Origin: Trichuris trichiura
Lineage: Eukaryota; Nematoda; Enoplea; Trichinellida; Trichuridae
Assembly (NCBI GenBank): GCA_037903355.1
Contig: JBAJFE010000008.1
Coordinates: 62,001-126,000 of the forward strand
Direction: 5' to 3'
Length of the DNA stretch: 64,000 nt
In this document: piece by piece, positions 48,901 to 58,842 of the stretch
How the letters are laid out: the number at the start of each line of letters is the position of its first letter
Numbering within the stretch: position 1 is the first letter of the stretch
Translations under genes and position numbers: made by a program
The notes under the pieces: generated by a model
What the model saw: the letters and a program-made list of their open reading frames with translations, nothing else
Databases searched by the model: none
Told to the model about the DNA's origin: nothing

Positions 48901-49962
48901 TGGGCAGTCCACTTAAACAGAACCACGTGACCTGCACCCATCCATCATTTGCCGCGAGAGCCATTTTCGCCTTAGGCAAGTAAAGAAGTCCCTGTTCATT
49001 CGCAATAACATGTCCATTAACCGTGACAAAGGGGTGGAGGTCAGCTCGATATGGACATCTGTTATCAGTAAAATGGGTTGTGGTTCCATACCGACTGGCG
49101 CCCCCTCCCCGCCTATAAATACCTTAACATCGTAGTAAAAGTACCATTACAACCATCGCTGACGACGGGACAAGGTTCGCCCCGAAAGCTCCGAATCTGT
49201 TTAAGTATTTGTTCTGTATTTTTCCTTAATAATTGCTCATCCATCCGTTGGTAGGGCATTTGCTTCGGTTTAATTTCAGAACCCATCAACGGGCAAGAAT
49301 GCATACCGTATGAAATAGAGATGAAAATCCACTGCCCCGTTAAGAAGCACCCCGTGTTCAAGATAGTTATATAGTGTTGTTTTATACGTTCTGTTGAACA
49401 TGACTTTTATCTTGCTTCTCTTTTGCGCGTCGATCAAACGCGAGGACGTCGATAGCTATATCTATATATATATATATAAGTCAGGCTTTGACAAGATGGT
49501 AAGAGATTTTGGCTATTTGATTTTAGCTCATTTGCATAAGAGTCTACAGTTAGCTGAATAGCTTTTTCTTTTCAAGCTCAAAGTGTGCACAGTTCAAAGA
49601 GGCAATTGTCAAAGGAGAAGATTGCCGAAAGTAGTAAACTTCCATCCGCGAACAATAGTTCGAATGGGACGGACAAATCTGTTAGCGATCAATCGACCGT
49701 CATATTTTGCGGAGACGACGAATCATCCAATGATGGACATTCACAGTCGCCGCCGCCGCAGTTGTTAGCGTCAAAAACGCCACCTATAGTTCCTCCCAAA
49801 CCATCTAAGCACATATCGTCGTCTACTACTACGTCACCTATTAGTCACCTTTATTGTTGTAGCGAGAATGCCGATGCAGCTGCTGACGCGTCTCGCAATG
49901 ATTGCTTACACGCTAGCGGACATTCAGGTTCGGCTACTAGCAGAGTGACCACTACAGTATAG
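42978..49962 (+). CDS. APC: Adenomatous polyposis coli homologue
   Basis: Wnt-pathway scaffold of the beta-catenin destruction complex. Exons: 42978-43160, 43488-43698, 43811-43906, 43956-44170, 44218-45393, 45675-46965, 49577-49962, giving 1185 aa. The first junction is the least certain: an acceptor at 43515 would also fit Arm-repeat alignment, but not the phase. Residues about 65-470 are Armadillo repeats (VLRNLSWKAD, SALWNITSHC, GGILRNIS, NACGTLWSLA). Beta-catenin-binding 20-aa-type repeats follow (EGTPIHLSRRSSLNSL at about 583; MMFSRHSSVESL at about 641; GGLSSASSLSAL at about 752), with conserved SPSDIPDSPNQS between. SAMP-like motifs: CIRSAQPS, LISMAMPK, CIYSAFPK. The C-terminus SRVTTTV is a class I PDZ ligand, as in vertebrate APC. 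The vertebrate N-terminal coiled coil is not seen. AATAAA at 50085-50090. Confidence 0.92.
45497..45570. repeat. CCTAAGCC-type dispersed repeat in APC intron
   Basis: Contains CTAAGCCTAAGCCAAAATAT and, after a short gap, the imperfect complement TTTAGGTTCGGGCTTAGAG, so the segment is partly palindromic. Similar units occur near 29238-29420, 34685-34860, 57397-57575 and 58085-58215, some with a conserved outer block like CATACTGTAGGTTTGCT. It probably belongs to a small MITE-like family; ends are not defined. Confidence 0.5.
47189..47420. repeat. MITE-like inverted repeat with TTAGGC runs
   Basis: Outer inverted ends of about 30 bp (CCTACAGTGGCGACACC near 47200; complement near 47388-47415, ATGTCGCCACTATAGG). 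Inside, TTAGGCTTAGGC (47255-47266) faces (CTAAGC)n at 47321-47343. The inner runs equal the nematode telomere unit TTAGGC, four copies on one side. No coding. It lies in the last APC intron. Confidence 0.5.
47618..47646 (-). ncRNA. Hammerhead-like core, Penelope left repeat
   Basis: On the minus strand: CTGACGA, an 18-base segment whose ends pair (GGGA with TCCC), then GAAA. Stems I and III are not clear, so cleavage activity is uncertain. Confidence 0.4.
47874..48983 (+). pseudogene. Penelope reverse transcriptase, truncated
   Basis: Open for about 370 codons. Visible blocks include VTKANKGNVVVLLDKTHYV, LYGLPMVHKPGVPLRPVV, the motif A region LVSYDVKDLFTSIPI with its catalytic Asp, and motif B QNEGAPMGSPL. 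Right after motif B the frame leaves the family. The YxDD motif, thumb and most of a GIY-YIG endonuclease are absent. About 60 bases on, another frame reads KKSLFIRNNMSINRDKGVEV, which resembles the end of Penelope proteins. This points to an internal deletion of roughly 1 kb or more. Confidence 0.85.
49159..49187 (+). ncRNA. Hammerhead-like core, Penelope right repeat
   Basis: CTGACGA (49159-49165), stem II segment with GGG facing CCC, then GAAA (49184-49187). It has the same total length as the left copy, 29 nt. Confidence 0.4.
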
Positions 49963-50386
49963 CAAAAAAAACAGAACAGAAGAGAGTCCGCTCACCGAAT
50001 CTCATTTGTTTGCACGACTAAGAGCAATAATTGTTGAAAAATTGGACATATTTTCGTTAACAGACAGACTGGACTACTTTCCTGAATAAAAAAAGTGGGT
50101 CAGACGCTTTTCCACGATAAAAAGAGGGAAAAAACGGCATGAATAATCAATGCCCACCTCACACGCTAAGCCAATATACGAAAGACAAAGAGGGCGGCGA
50201 GTGTAATGCCATTGGAGCAAAGGGCAGCCGGCGAAGCAGTGACGACGAAGACGACACGGAGACGACTTTCTTTTTGCCACGAACAATGAATAATGATGGT
50301 ATTGCAATGCTTTTGACCTGATCGACAGCACAAAGACGATTAGCCCAAAGCTAAACGGACTGACCGGAACAACGGCTCATTATTGA
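49963..50386. other. 3' region shared by convergent APC and tropomodulin
   Basis: 424 bp between two stop codons on opposite strands. The APC poly(A) signal AATAAA is at 50085-50090. I found no clear AATAAA for tropomodulin on the minus strand. No further gene. Confidence 0.6.
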
Positions 50387-53300
50387 CTATTCAAAGGAAT
50401 CGCCGCGAGTTCGACGCAGACGAACTGAAAAAATGTGGTAAGAGTAAAGGTGGCGCCACAATCGAAAAATAAAGGTATACCCCTTTCGTAGTTCTTTTCC
50501 AAGGCGTCCGAGACCCTGTACCTTGCTTCCATCATGTTGAATGTTATGCCGACTCGAAGAAGCGTTCCATTTTCTTCGACGGCGCGAGCCAAGTCCATCT
50601 CCACCTGATTGCCAAGAACTAGAGCGCGCTAAAGGAGACAAAGAAAAAACGCTCTTAAGCTTAAGAAGATCGCCGCCTTTGGCGCGCCCATTATTACTTG
50701 GTTTTCGGCGTGTATTTCCACCAACGTCTGATTGACATTTGCGGCGCGTAGAAGAGCGACCAGAAATTCGCCGGACAAAAAGTTCGATTCGACGTTCAAA
50801 TTTTTTAGACTCGACGAACGCGTCAACAACTCCACCAATCCCTAAAAGAAATGAAAAATGTTGACGGGAAGAAGAAGAAGAAGAAAAAAACGTCTCAACA
50901 ACTTACGGCAGCGTCCGAGTCGAGCAGCGCCGTGTTGGCAAGTTTAAGCACTTGCAAATGATCGCTGCACGCGGCCGCCTCTATCAAAGCTCGCAGCTCT
51001 TCGCGCGATAGACTCTAAAACAAGTAACAACGTCAGATCTGCCACCACAGCCTTTTCGTTGTACATCGTAGCGAATATTATTCTAATAATAATAATAATA
51101 TGCAAATATTACTACTTAGCAATGCAACGCGCGGATGAACAAAACTGGACTAAGTAAACTCGAGTAGGTTAGCTTCTTTTCGGCGTTCAAACGAGGGTCG
51201 GAAAGTCGGTATGCAAATAAAGGTCGCCTTGGCCGCTTTTGCCACCCGAATTTTAAAAAGCGGCTGCAACAAATATGGACGAAATGTTACGCTGCCGCAA
51301 ATGGAAATTTAAAACCCGCCCTTACGAGCTCTAGAAGCGACCGAAGGCGATCGACCACTTTTTTGCCGCGTTACTTCAAAAGGACGATCGAAAAAGTCGT
51401 GGTTTCTTGGTACGGGACAATATTTTTTCATGATGAAGAAATTTATTACGGATATGTCCCGTTTCTTAGTGTAAATACACTTAAGACCGCTGATGATGGG
51501 TCTCGAATGACCCGAAAGCTCCGGAGCCTCTTTATACAGAAAACAAACGGGACATATCCGTAATAAATTTCTTCATCATGATCGAAAAAGTCAAATAAAG
51601 GGTAACGTATAGCAAAGCGCATGCAATGAACCTGCAAACACTTTTTACTGTATTGAAAGGGCGGAAAGCGGCCTAATCTACATTTTTTACTTTCGGAATT
51701 AATGACGTCGTCAAGCATGCCTTGCCAATGAAGGCTCGGCGAACAAGATAGACCTAAAAATGCTAATTATTCAAATGCGCGTTGCTCCCGCCAAAAGTTG
51801 CTGTCTTTTATTTAACAACGAAAATAATCTATTGATTGGCAAACCCAAAGTCGCCTGGTTGGACGAAATTAAAAATTGATACAAATCGGATTGTCGCGAC
51901 TGTTCGCAGTTTAAAAATTCGTAAAGAGCTTTCTTTTTTTGACAGCCGAGCGAAAGCTCGTTGGAAAACGTTAACGTACGTTCGTAGCGATGCTACGTTC
52001 AAATTTTCAATTTATTTAAAGGATACGGCATCACCTCTTCGCGCTTAATTATCATTTTCAGCGACAGTAGTACGGTTTCGAATTTCTCGTAGAAAAAAAA
52101 GTTAGGCAAAAACGCCAACCGCCACTTTTTTTTAAAAATTTAACGCTAAAGCATATGTCGTCGCAGATTTGTCTGAGGAAAAGACGCTAAGCGCGGCGGA
52201 CGAAATCTAACCCAAAACTATTCTCGTTAACAAGCAAAAACTTGCACGACGCTCGCGTGTCGAAGCCATCGATAGAGTTCGACTAAGGTGACTAACTTTC
52301 ATAATGAAAAAACTTTATTACGGAACGGTTCCCGTTTATGTATACAGAAAAGAGACTCCGGAGCTTTCGGGTCATTCGAGACCCGTCATCAGCGGTCTAA
52401 AGTTGTAAATATCTGATATGAACTAGATCATATCAGATATTTACAACTTTAGACCGCTGATGACGGGTCTCGAATGACCCGAAAGCTCCGGAGTCTCTTT
52501 TCTATATACATAAACGGGAACCGTTCCGTAATAAAGTTTTTTCATTATGAAAATATATGGTCCCGTACCAAGACACCACGTTTTCAAGGTGACCAACTTG
52601 GCCAAACTGTCTTCAAGTTGAATGAAGCAATTTGCATTCCACGACACGTCATTGCAAGGTTACACTTCTTAAGGAGCGACAGGTGACTAAGAAAAGAATT
52701 ACGTACGCCATAGGCGAAACGAGAATCGAACAGCGTTCGAACATGCCGGCATAGTTTGCATATATTAACGAGCTCTCATAAAATATTCTAAAACCGCGGC
52801 TGGTGCTGCCGCGTATGTTGGGCAACAAATAATCGGGAAACGTTACGTTCAAAATATGCTAATTATTTTGAAACTAATTTGCATAGAATTCACAAAAATA
52901 GACTTGTTGACATTGCCTAAGGAGACGGGCGACGTGGTGCGTAGTGGAGTTGACATAATTGGGTCGTCCAATTGAAACCGGACGTTTGGAAGTTGTTTAC
53001 TTTTGGCTTAGGAAGAAAAAAATGGCAAAACCAATTCGCTACCTTCATATTGTTCACGTTGACCTCGGTCAACGACGAATCGTTGGCACGCAGGCGCCGG
53101 GTACAATCGGCAACATCGGTGTCGTTTACCGGCTCTTCCGGTAGCAGCTTCAAAGGTGACGCTTTGACGACAGCTTTAAAATTATTAGGTTGGGCACTTT
53201 GATCATTGGGCAAAAAATGTTGAAGACGGAACCGACCTGAGAAGGTGGACGAGTCCGAATCTTGAGGTTTTCCCTCCAAAGCGTTGTAATACTGGTTCTG

Positions 53301-54137
53301 CGTCAGCATGCTGTGCATACCCAGAATTCCTGGCCAAAATTACGTATAATAACGCAAGAGTTCGTCGCAACAACCGCCGCTGCCTACCGGCAAGGTCGAC
53401 CAGGTCGTTTTCCGTCGCATCCGAAAGGGCAATGTCCACATCGCCTTCCAGGTCGTCTAGCGAAAAGGCAAAGGAACCGTCTTTGACCTCATTAGTCGGT
53501 GTGGTCACCTCCTTAGTTTCGCAAGTCCACACTTTGCCTAAAAAAACACAACTCAACACTTTCCGCGAGGCGGGAAGGCTTCTGGTAAACCTCGCTTTAC
53601 GCCGGGTTCGTACGGGACCCTTTCCTCCCAATCCTTTTCGTTAATTGCCTTTTCTTCTAAAAATTTGAGCAACTGCTCACGGCTGAATGGACCAGTTGGT
53701 TTCTTTGTCGTTTGATCTCTGCAACGTTGCGACGGAGGCAAAAGAGAATTCTGCAAACACGTAAAGCCTATTCAACGTCCTAATTTCCTTAGTAAAAGCC
53801 TACGTCGGGGTCCACTTCGTTGTTTAATTCCTCCAACTCTTCGGGCGTCAACTTGGTGAGCAACGAGTCAATGTCTATGTCCTCGTACTCGGATAAATCC
53901 TTTCCGTACAACTTTGTAGTCATGCTGCCCTTTCGATAACCGCTGTAGACCTCGTGAGTGGTCGTCGTGGTCTTTCGATAGCTTAAATGGATAAATCGGT
54001 TGTATCTTTTTTTTTAAAAATAAAATTCCACTGGAAAGGTTTTAAAACTTGCGAATCCGTTTAGGCTACGCAACGACGTATGGAGTCAAGATGACTCACC
54101 TGCTGCTGGACGAATAGGAAGTGGTCATATTGCTCAT
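50387..54137 (-). CDS. TMOD: Tropomodulin
   Basis: Actin pointed-end capping protein that binds tropomyosin. Nine exons from the right: 54137-54100, 53981-53804, 53750-53591, 53537-53388, 53329-53043, 51014-50907, 50841-50698, 50628-50481, 50424-50387. All are GT-AG with matching phases, giving 416 aa. Family landmarks in order: a Ser/Thr-rich N-terminal extension with tandem SYRK/GYRK; LTKLTPEELEELNNEVDPD; LLPPSQRCRDQTTKKPTGPF; GILGMHSMLTQNQYYNAL; RANDSSLTEVNVNNM; leucine-rich repeats (SLKNLNVESNFLSG, TLVEIHAENQ); NQVEMDLARAVEENGTLLRV; and the basic end RLRRTRGDSFE. The N-terminal extension is longer than in vertebrates; an internal ATG in frame at 53925 (MTTKLYGKDL) would give the usual start. 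The 2 kb intron 51015-53042 holds two palindromic elements. Confidence 0.93.
51399..51579. mobile_element. Short palindromic element C with hammerhead-like core
   Basis: 181 bp insert in a tropomodulin intron with a perfect 13 bp target duplication GATCGAAAAAGTC (51386-51398, 51580-51592). It begins GTGGTTTCTTGGTACGGGAC. Inverted arms of about 36 bp (CATGATGAAG ... TCCCGTTT and its complement) flank a 77 bp centre that carries CTGATGA ... GAAA. It is oppositely oriented to element A. No protein is encoded. Confidence 0.8.
51490..51517 (+). ncRNA. Hammerhead-like core in element C
   Basis: CTGATGA, then GGGTC facing GACCC around a small loop, then GAAA; 28 nt in all. GCTCCGGAGC follows as a self-complementary stem III candidate without a loop, which would fit dimer formation. 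Stem I is weak. Confidence 0.42.
52365..52392 (-). ncRNA. Hammerhead-like core, element D left arm
   Basis: Minus strand CTGATGA, then GGGTC/GACCC stem, then GAAA; 28 nt. Mirror copy of the right-arm core. Confidence 0.4.
52457..52484 (+). ncRNA. Hammerhead-like core, element D right arm
   Basis: CTGATGA (52457-52463), paired GGGTC/GACCC, GAAA (52481-52484), then GCTCCGGAGTC. AGAC before the core can pair with GTCT after it, a possible stem I, though not at the textbook position. Confidence 0.4.
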
Positions 54138-57100
54138 TTTTGCCGGCTTAACACCTTACGAGGAACTATTGGATTGAAAACTGGCCCGATAGGTCGAGCC
54201 GAACCGGACTACAAGTTGACGCTTTAAACTGGCTTGCCAACGGAGCTCTACCGGTTGACGACAACTCCTCTCTTTCCTGCTTCGTTGAAGAAGCATTGAT
54301 TGAAACAGCCTCGGAGAGTGAGTAGGGGAATTAATGCCAACGAGCGAAGGAACACGTAGCGGAAACAGCCGTCCCCGTTACTCGCTCCTGGCATGCCGTT
54401 GAATCGGCGGCTCGGCTAGCCTTGTCGTGCTTTTCGAGCCAAACTTCACGTTCTACTATCGCTATGGGCATCGAAATACGCACCGATGCTATTCTTTTTC
54501 AAAGCTATCTCGATTGGTTCAAACAGATGACGCGACGATCCGTTGGCAATCCTTTGTCAAACGTATAGCCGCTCGCGAGCGCGAAACGACCACAAAAACA
54601 ACTACCTTGTCTACTCACGTGATTAACCTTTTAGCTAGCTTTTCATCTTACCTGTCGGCTGGTCAACCTTGGCCAATGCCTTCTTTGGGAAAACAGTTCC
54701 CAGCGTACTGTTTTCCCAATAAGGATGTTCAGGGCCCATTGATTTGACACTGTACTTTGGTCAGCGCGTTGCGTTGACTTGGTCGCTTCGACACTGAAAG
54801 GCCGACAAGTGTTTATTTGCAAAATTGAAAGTGTTTTGCTCGTCAACCTGCTCGAATCCAAGCGGCGCAATGTTTGTTCTGTCAACAAACAGCTCGCGGC
54901 GGCAAAGCTCGACAGTACCGGTCTTCCGCGCGTCGAACACTCGCTCTTTCGACGCTAAACAAACGTTTGTCCATAGCGGGCAACTTTGACGACATCACGC
55001 TGCCCGGGGGTTGCTAGGAATGATAAATAAACTCTTCTTGGCAAAATGGGATAATGTAGGCGGCAGAAGCCTAAATGGGGAGCGTACAGTAAGCTGCGAG
55101 CAAAGAAAATGCTCCGTATGGAAGTTGGCTTGTAATTACGTCAAATGGCGGCTTAAGATTTTAAGATTTTTTCTGCCGAAATTTAAATAATCGGCAGTTT
55201 GAAATTGTTTAAAAAAGCCACGGCGGCCTTGCGCAAAACTGTCGACAGGTGGAATTTTTCTGCGGCCATTTTCGCTTGCGAACCTTTCAAATTCGGAAAA
55301 GACAAAATCTTCCGTTTCTTCGAAAGTGTTTTGCTTGATTGGCTAATTTTACTGCGTTATTTCTTTCCGTATTTTTTAAACTACCCGCTAATGCTCTACC
55401 GTAATTTGAAATTCAGATTTAAACTTAAGACTGACTGACTGAAGAAATGGCTGGCTGAGGCGTCGTTTTTTCCGGCCAGACGTCGACGCAAAACTGGCGG
55501 GAATAAAAAAAAGTTAGCTTTTAGCTGACACAGGTTTCGTTGCGAATACGTCCAACTGACGAGGCCACATTAGTGCTTTCATGAAAGTCAGCTCCAAAAG
55601 CGTCTGCCCATCAAACAAAACTGATATACTAATAACATTTTGCGGCAGTTTCAGCTTTTACGCAACGTACGTTTGCCTGAAGGAATGTTTAAAACATTTG
55701 GAATGTAAGCAGCAACATTTCTTCAATCTATAAAATCTTAGCAATATATGCTGCTATGAATTTGTTGAACAATTCGCAAAGTTGCGACAAATGTCCAGCT
55801 ATGGCAACTTTGAAAAGTTCGCAACATTTATAGCTGTTAATACCAAAGGAAGTGAATAGCTGAATTCGCCGCCGTAATGCCAATAGGTCGTCGGTCGACT
55901 TTGGACCATAAACAATCCAAGCTATCCTTCAAGCAAAGAGCAACAACTGCTCCTTGCCTGCCAAGAAGGATTAGATGTTCCATCCAGTGTTCGCCTTAGT
56001 GCGCAACACTTCTTTATGAAAGAAGGTAACTCGAAAGTACGGCATAGACGAGCGATTAAGTCTCAATGCACGCGACTTTTAAAACAAATAAATTACAAGC
56101 GCTTTTGGCCATAACGGGAAAGTCGCTTCTGCTCATTATTGAATTCGTCGGTAGGAAAGCAAAGCATTACATTGCTTTGCTTTCCTACTCGTTATCAACT
56201 TTTCAGTTTGGCATTTTACGTCAACTCAAGTATCCGCACGACAGCTATTTACGAACGCCTAAATAAACTGCGAATATTGATAATTAAGAGAGTTCACGGC
56301 AAAGTCAACAGAGTTGGTGAAAGCTCGGCCATTAAAAAGCAAACACTTTAATATTTGAACTTTGCTTTCGTATACTTCCGTCCGATTGAGTTCTCTGCAG
56401 CAACATTACTAAGTGGAGATGGCAGCGATAAAGTTACGATGAGATGAGAAAAATTTAACGGTCCAGCGGGGTTCAGCGCCCGCAAAGTTTCGTAACAAGA
56501 CTTAGGGCTAAACAGTTGCAATCACAATATCAGCTATTCGCAAAGGCGTACTTCGTCTATTCGTGTTTAAAAAAAGAATTTTCGCTCTTTGCTTATCTTT
56601 TTGATTATCTTATTGAAGTGGCACCGGAACTGAGCCGAACTTTTGCCTACTGCGTATTACATTTTAAGAATGTACTTGAATACAAGCCTTTTTGTAACTG
56701 CTGCATAAACTTTAGCGTTTGATGCTAATACCGTTTCGTATAATGCAGTAAGTGCGTTGAAATCTTATTCGAGCTGTATATGCGAACAAATCGATCGTAC
56801 AACGAAAAATTCGCATAAGGGAAAGCTAACTGACATGTAGGTATCATTCTTACTGTAACTAATATTCTAAGTATTGAATATTAAAAAGCACATAGCAAAT
56901 CTGTGTGCTTTCATTGTTACAATCACGGTTTGATTAATTTTAAAAAACTATTGCCGAGACAGCCCGGTGTAAACAATACGAATGCAAGCAAAAATTTAAA
57001 CTTTTTTTTAAAAGAAAATCTGTTATAATAGCGCCGCAGGATGAAAACGAGTAGTTTTTATTTCGATTTTCGGTCTTCCGAGCAATACCGACTCTAACGA

Positions 57101-58842
57101 GTTTCAAAAAGAACGCTAGACGCGACAGCCCAATAATTCTGCTTTCGAATCGTCGTACCTTCGTTAGATGTACGTACTTTAGGCTATTTGCGCGCGACAA
57201 AAAACAAGTGAAAAAGTTACGCGCGTTTCCTAATTCGCAACTTACTTTACGCGTAAACGCTTTGTAAATGTTCCGTAAATCAGTTTCACGAAACTGCTGC
57301 ATAAATAATCATACTGCAATGTACGAACGAATGCATTTTTTGTACACAGCGAAAACATCCAACTACTGCGTACTAATTCTTGTCGGTTATGCGCCCCATC
57401 GTCATACTGTAAGTTTGCTGCCCGTCCTTTTCTGCCCTTATTTAAGCTTAAGCCTAAATATAAGGCATATATTTTAGCTAAGGCTTAAGTGCGCAAAAAG
57501 TATGAATGCCGGCAAGCTTACCAGTAAAAGGAGAACGGAATAATGTCAGACTTATGAGAAAAGAACCTGCATTTCTTAAATGGCGGAACGCTTAACCGGC
57601 AAGGTCCTGCAGGCTTCTTGTTCTCATTATGAAGTTTGTAAACCAGGAAATACGTAACAGTGATAACGTATCAGTAAAAAATAGGCAGTTTAGTGGTAAT
57701 TTAAAAACCATCGGACGAACTAAATAGCTTAAACGCATTCTCTTCTGATTTTAGCGGAAGGCGATTCAGTTTAAAATATAGACATAAAAGACGGTCTCAA
57801 CGAAAAACTAACGTTAGGTCAGCACATTTTTATCCCAAGCGTTTTTCAACAATTAATCTTCTTCAAATGTTGATTCCATGTATACCGTTGTCTTTCTTAG
57901 TACGCAGAGGTTGTGCGCAGTATTTACTTTGTTTTTCTTCGGTTTTGACAGCTTAGTTCGCGCAGCTTCCCTCTTTCTTTCTACAGATATATCAGTTTAG
58001 GGATCTCGTGCCTTAGCCGCCCAACCGGTTGAGAAATGCAGGTTCCTTTCTGGTAAAAACGCTTTTAAATAGTTGTACCTTTCTTAGGGAGTATGCTGAT
58101 CACTTTGTTTTGCCCTTACCTAAATCTAAGCCAACAAATAAGCTTTACGTTCAGGCTTAGGTTAAGTTAAAGGCAGGAGAGGATGGTCAGCAAACATACA
58201 GTATGACGGTGAGGCGCTTAGGAGACAAGATCCCAGTTTTGAATATTGAAGTAGAACAGATCTGCGATTCTTAACGTATATAATGCTTAGAAATTATACG
58301 AATACTATAGTAGCTGATATTAGACTCCTTAATTCAATAAACTGCTAATGGGCCACCTAAGCAACTCCTTCCACTTATTTTCTCTTCGTAAGCTTGCGCG
58401 CGTTGGTAGTACTGTTAAAAATTTTCAAAGTGGCTAAGTTTAGCCTTTTAAGGGATCCTCTTCCCGCCTTCTGCTTTTGCTAAGGCTTGAAGCGATAAGG
58501 TGCAGCCTATTTGCTGCACTAATTTGCAAAGGGTTTGAACGGGTGTCCGCCTTAGATAACATTATCTTTTCTTAATTGAATTCGAATGACCACGCAGGCG
58601 TGGATGCTGTAAAATAGTTTGCTTGAAAATATGGTCACCACAGTGAGTCAGCGAAAGAAACATTTGGCCAAAGTATGTATACGCTGGCAATCAATGGCAA
58701 TACGCCCCTCTTTTTTTTGAATCATTCAGACTTGCAACAACGTCCACTTTTTCCGCAACCATCTTTGCCTTACATACATGCGAGCTGACACATTCGCGAA
58801 GATGCTTTTTTTCGCGGGCTAAAATGATGCACGCATGGAGGA
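54138..58842. other. Intergenic, repeats but no supported gene
   Basis: The tropomodulin promoter lies at the left end. Two perfect hairpins are seen, at 54685-54719 (13 bp arms) and 56151-56188 (15 bp arms). Two CCTAAGCC-type dispersed repeats lie near 57397-57575 and 58085-58215 in opposite orientation. Open frames such as 55199-55438 lack support. Confidence 0.5.

Larger units (their letters stand above)
47488..49362 (+). mobile_element. Penelope-like retroelement, internally deleted
   Basis: Lies in the last APC intron between 15 bp direct repeats ATAGTTATATAGTGT (47473-47487, 49363-49377). Inverted terminal repeats of about 200 bp flank it: left 47488 to about 47685, right about 49125-49350; the left one is shortened. 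Each carries a hammerhead-like core on the strand reading inward to the arm end (47618-47646 minus; 49159-49187 plus), as Penelope repeats often do. The interior encodes a Penelope reverse transcriptase fragment and the extreme end of the endonuclease region. Confidence 0.87.
52299..52585. mobile_element. Large palindromic element D with two facing cores
   Basis: 287 bp insert in the same tropomodulin intron. Flanks AAGGTGACTAACTT (52285-52298) and AAGGTGACCAACTT (52586-52599) form a 14 bp duplication with one change. It is an almost perfect inverted repeat of about 125 bp per arm, centred near 52423. Each arm carries a hammerhead-like core (52365-52392 minus, 52457-52484 plus). Its tail GGTCCCGTACCAAGACACCACG matches element A. 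Transcripts would fold into a long hairpin. Confidence 0.8.

Noticed and set aside
51316..51345. Minus-strand segment ending VDRLRSLLEL with a good GTAAGG donor
   Set aside because: Tropomodulin exons 53043 and 51014 join in phase without it and match the family without a gap.
52700..52770. Possible tRNA on the minus strand (GTTCGATTC)
   Set aside because: No acceptor-stem complement or anticodon arm could be found at proper distances.
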